This document shows, one piece after another, positions 23,449-30,300 of a stretch of 31,367 nt of DNA (within the stretch, counting starts at the first letter, position 1; each line of letters begins with the position of its first letter). Both the position numbers and the translations under genes were made by a program. Source of the DNA: an uncultured Clostridia bacterium (GTDB taxonomy: Bacteria; Bacillota; Clostridia; Oscillospirales; Oscillospiraceae); contig CALDMR010000197.1 of assembly GCA_937915065.1 (NCBI GenBank), positions 1 through 31,367 on the forward strand, given 5' to 3'. The notes under the pieces were generated by a model, which saw only the letters and a list, made by a program, of their open reading frames with translations, did not search any database and had not been told where the DNA came from.

Positions 23449-23670
23449 TCAGCGGCGCACGATCTCACAGTCCGGCTCAATTTTGCGGCACAGCCGAACC
23501 GCCTGATCCATCACTTCCTCAAAGCGGTCGTCCTCCGCGTCCACCGTCAGTTTCTGCGTCAGAAAGCTGACAGATGCATCCCGCACACCGGGCAGTTTCT
23601 TGATGGCGTCTTCCATTTTTGCCGCGCAGTGGGCGCAGTCCAAGTCAATCAATTTGAAGGTCTTTTTCAT
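23449..23670 (-). CDS. Small HMA-domain metal chaperone
   Basis: A 73-residue ferredoxin-like heavy-metal-associated domain with the metal-binding CxxC at C12-C15 (LDCAHCAAK) after KKTFKLID, and the usual GVRDASVSFLTQKL strand. It lies between the repressor and the ATPase and stands in for the N-terminal domain that this ATPase lacks. The ATG at 23670 is chosen over 23691 because AAGGAGGGGG lies between the two. Confidence 0.88.
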   Translation of the reverse strand: MKKTFKLIDLDCAHCAAKMEDAIKKLPGVRDASVSFLTQKLTVDAEDDRFEEVMDQAVRLCRKIEPDCEIVRR

Positions 23671-23687
23671 ATAGGCCCCCTCCTTCT

Positions 23688-24047
23688 TCATTCAGAAATA
23701 TGATCCATGCCCATCTCAATGATGGAGCGCACATGGTCGTCTGCCAGGGAATAAAACACGATTTTGCCTTCCCGGCGGTATTTCACCAGCTTTCCGCCCT
23801 TGAGAATGCGGAGCTGATGGGACACCGCGCTCTGCGTCAGCCCCAGCACCTTGGCAATATCGCAAACGCAAAGCTCCGATTCAAACAGGGCGTACAGGAT
23901 CTTCACCCGGGTGGAATCGGCAAACATTTTGAATAGCTCCGCCAGATCGTAGAGCACCTCGTCCTCGGGCAGTTCCCGTTCCACCGCCGCGATCCGCTCC
24001 TCATGGCAGCATTCTTCGCCGCAGCCGGGCACGTTCTCCAGTTCCAT
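23688..24047 (-). CDS. cadC: ArsR/SmtB family repressor, CadC-type
   Basis: A 119-residue winged-helix repressor. Both known metal sites of CadC are visible: N-terminal cysteines (C9, C13, C14) with the CVC pair C60/C62 in ELCVCDIAKVLG, and the alpha-5 site D103-H105...H116-E119 (DDHVRSIIEMGMDHISE). The recognition helix is LTQSAVSHQLRILK. Binding of Cd, Pb or Zn should release it from the palindrome at 24065-24086 and switch on the HMA and ATPase genes. ATG at 24047 with GGAG upstream. Confidence 0.92.
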   Translation of the reverse strand: MELENVPGCGEECCHEERIAAVERELPEDEVLYDLAELFKMFADSTRVKILYALFESELCVCDIAKVLGLTQSAVSHQLRILKGGKLVKYRREGKIVFYSLADDHVRSIIEMGMDHISE

Positions 24048-24064
24048 AGCTTTTCTCCTTTCAT

Positions 24065-24112
24065 CATATGAACATCTGCTCATATGTTATACCTTTGTTC
24101 TTCCTTTGTCAA
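24065..24112 (-). promoter_or_regulatory. CadC-type operator and promoter
   Basis: CATATGAACA-TC-TGCTCATATG (24065-24086) is a 10-2-10 inverted repeat with one mismatch, as expected for ArsR-family operators. The promoter has TTGACA (plus 24107-24112) with TAACAT (plus 24084-24089) at 17 bases, overlapping the operator. Confidence 0.75.
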
Positions 24113-24133
24113 GCAAATTTTTGAAAAACGGGA

Positions 24134-24162
24134 TTGCATTGCGGCCCGTTCTTCGGTATCCT
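24134..24162 (+). promoter_or_regulatory. Promoter of the helical/zinc-ribbon gene pair
   Basis: TTGCAT (24134-24139), 17-base spacer, TATCCT (24157-24162). Start about 30 bases before the ATG at 24198. It is divergent from the cadC promoter but does not overlap its operator. Confidence 0.45.
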
Positions 24163-24197
24163 ATCCATACGACCACATCAAACAGGAGGTGGCTCCC

Positions 24198-24824
24198 ATG
24201 AACGCCCCTACCGCCCTTTCCGCCCGGCAGGCCGCCTTTCGGGCCCGGCTGCCGGAGCTTCTGTCCCAAGACGCGCGTTTCGCCCGGGAGTTTGCCCGCC
24301 AGCAGGCAGACTTATCCGCCCTGACCCTGCGCTGCGCCGAAGCGGCCCGGCTTCTGACCCTGGGCGCCTGGCTCCGCGCCGCCCTGGCGGCGGCAATGCA
24401 AAACCTGGAGCAAAGCAAAACCGCCGGTTTCCTGCAAAGCCTCAGTTTTTTAACCGTGGATCTGAAATACCAGCGGCTGGAGCGCATCCGGGAGCTGGGC
24501 CGAACCCTTCAGCAGGATATGGGCCCGTTCTGCCGCCGTCTCACGGCCCTGGGCCTGCCGGCAGAGCTGGATGTCTCCGCCGAGATTCCGGGCCTGGAAG
24601 ATGACGCCGGGCGCATGCTGGCCTGCCTAGGCATTTCCGGCGGCCATATGTCGCCGGAGGACGAAGTGCGCAGGGTTCGCACCCAATGGGCCGGCGCCGC
24701 CGCCCGGCTCGACCGGCTTCTGGACGATCTGCGCGCCTTTCATGCCGACCGTCTGGCCCTGCTGGAGCGCAAGCAGCAAGCCTTTGTCCGCCTGCTGGAA
24801 CACGCCGGAGGTGAATCCCTGTGA
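24198..24824 (+). CDS. Helical protein (unknown), coupled to a zinc-ribbon gene
   Basis: I do not recognise this 208-residue protein. It is rich in Ala, Leu and Arg, predicted almost wholly alpha-helical, without signal peptide or membrane helix. It probably forms a bundle or coiled coil (about 15-65 and 170-205), with a Pro/Gly-bearing middle (LGLPAELDVSAEIPG, 115-132). AGGAGG stands 8 bases before the ATG, and the longer frame from 24084 crosses the promoter. The stop overlaps the next start as GTGA. Lack of a known fold and strict coupling to a zinc-ribbon protein suggest that the two act together. Confidence 0.6.
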   Translation: MNAPTALSARQAAFRARLPELLSQDARFAREFARQQADLSALTLRCAEAARLLTLGAWLRAALAAAMQNLEQSKTAGFLQSLSFLTVDLKYQRLERIRELGRTLQQDMGPFCRRLTALGLPAELDVSAEIPGLEDDAGRMLACLGISGGHMSPEDEVRRVRTQWAGAAARLDRLLDDLRAFHADRLALLERKQQAFVRLLEHAGGESL

Positions 24825-25009
24825 TAAAAAAGAACCGCCGCGAGATCTCTCTCCCGCCCCGGCCGGAGGAAGAAGCCGTGCGGGAAGCGGCCCCCGGCGA
24901 ACGCTGCTGCCCCTACTGCGGCGCACTCCAGCAGCCGGAAGCCTGCCACTGCCCCCTCTGCGCCAAGGAACTGCCCTGGCAGATCTGCCCGATTTCCTCT
25001 CCCCTGTAA
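24821..25009 (+). CDS. Zinc-ribbon mini-protein
   Basis: A 62-residue protein with a basic N-terminus and two cysteine knuckles, CCPYCG (about 29-34) and CHCPLCAKE (about 47-55), which should hold one zinc. Start is GTG with GGAGGTGA upstream, overlapping the stop of the helical protein gene by four bases. Function unknown; such ribbons often serve as adaptors in nucleic-acid or protein complexes. The terminator follows directly at 25012. Confidence 0.6.
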   Translation: MIKKNRREISLPPRPEEEAVREAAPGERCCPYCGALQQPEACHCPLCAKELPWQICPISSPL

Positions 25010-25011
25010 AG

Positions 25012-25054
25012 AAACAGACGAAAAGCAAACGGATTGCTTTTCGTCTGTTTTTTT
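25012..25054. terminator. Strong terminator between convergent genes
   Basis: A perfect 17-bp stem (25012-25028 with 25034-25050) around ACGGA, with T7 on the plus side. It lies between the zinc-ribbon gene and the convergent phosphatase gene. Confidence 0.88.
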
Positions 25055-25067
25055 GCTCTGCTGTTTT

Positions 25068-25724
25068 TTACTCTGCGGCCCGGATCTTGTCCAGCAGTTC
25101 GCCCGCCGTGCGGGAAATGGAAGTGGCTCCGGCAGCCAGAAGCTGCGCGTCGCTGCGGTTGCCCCAGTCCACACTGAAGCAGGACAGGCCCGCCCGGCGG
25201 GCCGTTTCCAAATCCACTTCGCTGTCGCCCACATAGGCCGCCGTTTCCCTGGGCATGCCCAGTTCTTCCAGGGCCGCGAACACGCTGTCCGGCGCGGGTT
25301 TGCGGGCCACATGCTCCCGCTCCCCGATGGCCACCGGCAGCCGCCCGCCGAAGAAATGGGCCGACAGCTCTTTCACCGCGCTGTCGATTTTATTAGACAC
25401 CACTGCCAGACGGTATCCTTCTGCATTCAAAGAATCCAGCAGCTCCAAAATCCCGGGATAGGGCCGGGTTCCTTCTATCATGGCGGTTTGATAATCCTCC
25501 TTAAAGGCAGCCAGGCACCGCTCATAATCCGGATTTTCCAAGCCCCCGGGCAGGGCCCGCTCGATCAGCTTGCCCACGCCGTTGCCCACAAAAGCGCGCA
25601 CCTCTTCATAGCTCCGCCGGGGATAGCCGCAGGCCTCCAGGGCCGCGTTGGTGCTGTGCAGCAAACCATCCAGGGAATCCAGCAGCGTGCCGTCCATATC
25701 AAAAATAATGGTTTCCAGTTTCAT
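25068..25724 (-). CDS. HAD-family phosphatase (phosphoglycolate phosphatase-like)
   Basis: The 218-residue protein has all HAD motifs: nucleophile D9 and D11 in FDMDGTLLDS, AVVSNK (motif II serine), a lysine in ARKPAPDSVF, and YVGDSEVD (motif IV). The helical cap between residues 17 and 85 (FVGNGVGKLIERALP) is the type found in Gph/PpaX/pyrophosphatase-like members. The substrate is a small phosphate ester and cannot be fixed from sequence. GAGAGG is 6 bases before the ATG. The ZIP transporter gene upstream ends 79 bases before it, so they may share a transcript. Confidence 0.9.
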   Translation of the reverse strand: MKLETIIFDMDGTLLDSLDGLLHSTNAALEACGYPRRSYEEVRAFVGNGVGKLIERALPGGLENPDYERCLAAFKEDYQTAMIEGTRPYPGILELLDSLNAEGYRLAVVSNKIDSAVKELSAHFFGGRLPVAIGEREHVARKPAPDSVFAALEELGMPRETAAYVGDSEVDLETARRAGLSCFSVDWGNRSDAQLLAAGATSISRTAGELLDKIRAAE

Positions 25725-25803
25725 GGTGATCCTCTCCGCTTTGCTTTATTTGGCTTCCTATCATACCCCCATCTTCCGCCCTTGTCAATGGCCGCAGCGC
25801 GCC

Positions 25804-26544
25804 TTACCCCAGGGCCACATCCAGCACCATCATCACCAGAAAGCCCGCCGCAAAGGCTGCCACGCCCCAGCGGCTGCGGCCGCCGCCCACATCGGGCAGC
25901 AGCTGTTCCGCCACCACAAACAGCATCGCTCCGGCGGCAAAGGCCAGGCACCAGGGCAGCAGCGGCTGCAGCAGCCCCGTCAGCACCAGCATGGCGGCCG
26001 CCGCCAAAGGTTCCACCGCGCCGGACCCCACCCCCAGGGCGAAAGCCCGGCCCTTTTTCATGCCGCAGCCCGCCAGGGGCATGGAAATCACTGCGCCCTC
26101 CGGAATATTCTGAATGGCAATCCCCCCGGCCAGGGCCACGGCGCTGGCCGCCGGCAGTCCTCCGGCCAAAGCGCCCGCCAGGGCCGCCCCCACCGCCATC
26201 CCCTCCGGGATATTGTGCAGCGTGATGGCCAGGGCCATCATGGAAGTTTTCGTGCCGCCGGGGATATGCTGGGGCTCCGGCAGATACCGGTTCAGCACCA
26301 TCAGCAGGGCAAAACCCAGCGCAAATCCCCCAGCCGCCGGCAAAAAGGCCAGCCGCCCCAGCGCCGCCGAAGCGTCGATGGCCGGCAGCAGCAGCGACCA
26401 GACCGACGCCGCCGTCATCACGCCGGCAGCGCAGCCCAGCAGCACTTTCTCCACCGTATGGTTTAAGTTTTTCAAAAAAAAGACGCCCAGGGCGCCCAGG
26501 GAAGTTCCCAGCAGCGGCACCAACAGGCCAAAAATGGATAACAT
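25804..26544 (-). CDS. ZIP family metal transporter
   Basis: A 246-residue, eight-helix divalent-metal importer of the ZIP family (ZupT/GufA branch). The transport-site motifs are HNIPEG (110-115) in helix 4 and QNIPEG (145-150) in helix 5. A GGG-rich loop with few histidines separates helices 3 and 4. It may bring in Zn, Fe or Mn. The ATG at 26544 is chosen because the membrane protein begins there (MLSIFGLLVPLLG); upstream frame sequence to 26667 is non-family and crosses a palindrome. The site GGGGG is about 11 bases away and weak. Confidence 0.88.
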   Translation of the reverse strand: MLSIFGLLVPLLGTSLGALGVFFLKNLNHTVEKVLLGCAAGVMTAASVWSLLLPAIDASAALGRLAFLPAAGGFALGFALLMVLNRYLPEPQHIPGGTKTSMMALAITLHNIPEGMAVGAALAGALAGGLPAASAVALAGGIAIQNIPEGAVISMPLAGCGMKKGRAFALGVGSGAVEPLAAAAMLVLTGLLQPLLPWCLAFAAGAMLFVVAEQLLPDVGGGRSRWGVAAFAAGFLVMMVLDVALG

Positions 26545-26570
26545 GAATCGCGTTCCCCCATACTTCAATA

Positions 26571-26600
26571 AATTGACTGTGGCCCAAAAGGCCGTCAATT
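26571..26600. promoter_or_regulatory. Palindrome upstream of the ZIP gene
   Basis: AATTGAC and GTCAATT form perfect outer arms, and two GGCC blocks pair inside, with CAAAA in the loop. It stands 26 bases before the start codon and contains TTGAC on the minus strand, so it may be a regulator site or a hairpin in the leader. Which regulator is unknown. Confidence 0.35.
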
Positions 26601-26647
26601 CACTGTATGCCCGCCCGGCGGCCGCCGTCACCCCGGGCAAACGCGAA

Positions 26648-26680
26648 AACACCGCCCCGTTCATCAAACGGGGCGGTGTT
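26648..26680 (-). terminator. Terminator of the thioredoxin gene
   Basis: Perfect 14-bp stem (AACACCGCCCCGTT with its complement) around five bases, followed on the minus strand by TTTTCGC. Between it and the stop at 26770 lies a polypurine stretch (26733-26767). Confidence 0.8.
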
Positions 26681-26769
26681 CATGCGCTTCCCCGGCGCAG
26701 ACAGGACCGGCGGAAGCGGGGAAAACTATGGAGAAAATGAAAAAAAGGAAAAGAGAGAGGGAAAGGGGA

Positions 26770-27075
26770 TTACAGCATGCTCAGAATGGCGCTTTTGGGT
26801 TTGGCGCCCATGGACTGATTGACGATTTTGCCGTTCTTCATGACCACCAGGGTCGGAATGCTCATCACGCCAAACTGGCTGGCCAGTTCCGGCTGTTCAT
26901 CCACATTGATCTTGCCCACTTTGATGTCGCTGCGCTCCTGGGCGATCTCTTCCACGATGGGAACGACCATGCGGCAGGGGCCGCACCAGGGGGCCCAGAA
27001 ATCCAACAGAACGGGCTTGTCGGACTGCATCACTTCAGACTGAAAATTATTCTTATTGATATCCATGGCAAACAT
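26770..27075 (-). CDS. trxA: Thioredoxin
   Basis: A 101-residue thioredoxin that reduces disulfides in the cytosol. The active site WCGPC has its cysteines at C31 and C34 in LLDFWAPWCGPCRM, followed by VGKINVDEQPELASQFGV and the cis-proline in SIPTLVV. GGAGGG lies 9 bases before the ATG at 27075. TATACT (plus 27111-27116) is a likely -10 box with no good -35. Monocistronic. Confidence 0.95.
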   Translation of the reverse strand: MFAMDINKNNFQSEVMQSDKPVLLDFWAPWCGPCRMVVPIVEEIAQERSDIKVGKINVDEQPELASQFGVMSIPTLVVMKNGKIVNQSMGAKPKSAILSML

Positions 27076-27239
27076 ATGCGTGCCCTCCTTGTTTTTTGTT
27101 TTGTGAGCTTAGTATAACCGCCCGCCCCTTCTTTTTCCGTGATGAAATCACACTTCTCGAATTTTTCTTCGCCTGTCTCCGCCATTCATCCCCGCCCCCG
27201 GGCCGCCGCCCGCTCATGGGCCGTGTTTACAAACATTTT

Positions 27240-27255
27240 GCGGTAAATTTACCGC
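27240..27255 (+). promoter_or_regulatory. Perfect 16-bp palindrome before the giant exported protein gene
   Basis: GCGGTAAATTTACCGC is fully symmetric. A half-copy (GGTAAAACCGCG) follows about 20 bases later. It sits where a promoter of the 27344 gene would be expected (TTTACA at 27224-27229 region, TATGGT near 27258), so a repressor operator is possible. The regulator is unknown. Confidence 0.4.
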
Positions 27256-27343
27256 GATATGGTAGCGCGCCTTTGGTAAAACCGCGTAAAATCAACCCGG
27301 ACAAATTGTTCAGAACTAACAAAAAGGAGAGATAAGAAGCACC

Positions 27344-30300
27344 ATGAAACACAAATTCACCAGAGCATGGCCAACGCGTTTGGGCGCAGCTTCCATGGCC
27401 GCCGTTCTGACTGTGGGCATGATTCCGGCCAGCTTTGCCGCCGGCAGTACACCGGCGCAGGCACAGGAGCCGCCCAATGTGGTGGCTGACTGGAAATTTG
27501 GCCAGGCTTTTTCCACCGGCAGCATTGCCGGCGGAGACCTGGTCCTTAAGGACCAGACCGGCCACGGCAACGACCTGAAAATGCAGCTCTATGTGAACAG
27601 CCAACCCACGGAAGATACCGGCGCCGCCAAATGGGAGCAGTACCTTCAATTCTCCGAGGATAGCATGACCGGCGACTCTGGCAGCCTGGTGTTCAATGGA
27701 GACGACGGCACGACAGACAAAAAAAGCCGCACAGGCGCCGACTTCATCACTGTGGACGATGCCCCCATCAATGAAGAAACTTTTGAAGACGGCTACACCA
27801 TGGAGTTTATCTATTACTTCCCTGAAGATTGGACTGCTGCTGACGCATGGATGGGGCTTATCGCCCGACAGACGGATGATCCGAAGGGAATCAACAGCAT
27901 GGACGAGCCGGAGCTGGGCACCATGTCCACAGCGATTTCCAACTGCAAGGAGATCCAGTTCCTCACAGCTCCCGCAGCAGATAACCACAAGATGGAGTCC
28001 GCCGCTTGGTCGGTCTCCATGGACGAAGGCGGCGTGTGGTACCACATCGCGATTGTGTCCGACGGGCAGGAAATCGCCACCTATGTCAATGGCTGCGAAG
28101 CCTTCCGGGACTATGCCTCCGACGAGATGGTGGGTATGTACGCAGACCCGGAGGACGGCCGCTTCCGCGTGGGCTCCTCCTGGTGGCAGGAAGGTTCACA
28201 GACTTTGGACAGATTCCTTCAGGGCAGCCTGCAGGAGATCCGCATCTCCGGCAGCCCTCTGGAAAAGGAGCAGTGGCTGGTGCCCAACCCCGAAGACTAT
28301 GTGGGTGAATTCGGCAGCAATGCGGAATATGAACTCAAGGATGAGGACAACTACAACATCGTCCTGCTTCCCGATACGCAGAATACGGTGGAGTACTGCG
28401 GAGAAGAGGGTGGCGTCATGGATACCGCCATTGACGAGCTTATCGATACCGCCGACGATCTGAATGTGATCGGCGTGGTGGGTCTGGGCGACATTGTGGA
28501 CAACAACAACGCCACCCAGTATCAAACTGCCAAGCGTATTTTCTACCAGCTGCCCCAAGCGGGGATCAGAACCCTGCCCCAGCCCGGAAATCCCGACGGC
28601 TGGGCCTCATCGGACAGCTATTCCCAGACCTTCGGCGCTGGCAGCGAGTGGGCCGAGCGGCTCACCAACGGCTACCTAACCACCTATGACTGGAGCGGCG
28701 CCATGTTCCTCCAGGGCGGAGACCGGGTTTACATGGTGCTGTCCCTGGCCAACGAGGGCGGTAAAACCAGCTGGAATCCCAACAACCGGGAGCTTGAATG
28801 GTTCAAATCTATGCTGGAGCAGTATCAGAACATTCCCACCATCGTCACCACCCACGATGTACAGAACTGCTCCGACACGGAGCCCAGCGCCATCAAATTG
28901 AGTAGTCAGGGCCAGAAGCTGTGGAATCTGGCGAAGGGCTATGACCAGGTGTTCATGATGGTGGGCGGACACAGTCACGGCTCCGGCGTAGAGATCTTGA
29001 AGAATGATAATGGGAAGGATGTTATCTCCATTCTCACCGATTTCCAGTTCAGCTACAACGGCGGCAACGGCTGGTTCCGCTATCTGGAGTTTGACGAAAC
29101 CGCTAATAAGATCTACTATTCGGTCTATTCCCCCTATGCTGCCTCTCTGGATGAGGAGGAAAAGTCCTTCTTTGATGTGAACTTCCTCACCGGTGCCGGA
29201 AATGAGGGCGAGATCGACTGGAATTTTGAGGAGCGCTTTGCCGGTCTGGACAAAGCTCCTCAGGCCGAGACAGGCACCCAGGGCAAATGGATGAGCGGCG
29301 AGTACCACACCCACACCGGCCAGTCCAAAGACGCCACGGAAGCCTTCATGTCCCTGGAAAATGTCCTGGGCGCGGCCTTCCGCAATGAGGATGTCCTTGA
29401 CGGCAACAAGGGTACCGCCACCAAAACCGACAATATCACCGCCGGCGACGGTTTTGACTATCTGATGCTGGCCGATCATCTGCGTAAATCCTACAACGGC
29501 GTGGACAAGAATGCCAGCCGTCAGTATAACGTGCCGTTCTATGTGGCGGTCCAGACCCAGCTGCGGGAAATGGAAAAGCTACGCATGCAGGGGCTATATG
29601 CCGACAAGATCCTGTACTCCGGCTTTGAGTGGGATATGCCCGGCCTGGACCACGCTTCTGTGGGACTGATCGATCCCGACGACGGCGACGCCGTTCCCGC
29701 CCAGGGCATCCATCAGTTCGAGTGGCTCTACGGCAGCCAGCAGGATGGCGACGATACCTCCCTGTTTGACGGCGACTCCATCGACGAGCAGGCCCTATGG
29801 GGGGATCGAAAGAACCCTAATGGCGCTTCCGGCAGCGTCGATACCGCTGTGGAGGCGGCAGAGTGGGTGGAACAGAACTACCCCGACAGTTTTATCCTGC
29901 CCAACCATCCCTCCCGCCACAATGGAGGCACCGGAGAGGTCACCATCGAAGCCCTGCGGAAGCTCAACGACGCCGCTCCCGGCGTGGTGTTTGGCTTTGA
30001 GGGCCTGCCCGGCAATCAGATGGATGACTCCTGTGAGCTGCCTGACAGCGACATCCGAGGCGGGGCCGATGAGATGATCGCCGTCACCGGCGGCGTGTGG
30101 GACGCACTGCTGTCCGAGGGCCGCAAGTTCTACAACTTTGCCAACTCCGACTTCCACTTCAAGATCAGCTCCAACGAGCAGTATTCCAGCGGCTACTGGG
30201 CCAGCGAGTTCTCCAACAACTACACCTGGGTGGAGCCGGGTAATGACGGACAGTTCACCTTCTCCGATGTGGTGGAGGGTATGCGCTCCGGCAACAGCTA

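Noticed and set aside
26728..27117. Plus-strand frame beginning with a Lys/Arg/Glu-rich stretch
   Set aside because: It crosses the polypurine tract and then is antisense to thioredoxin.
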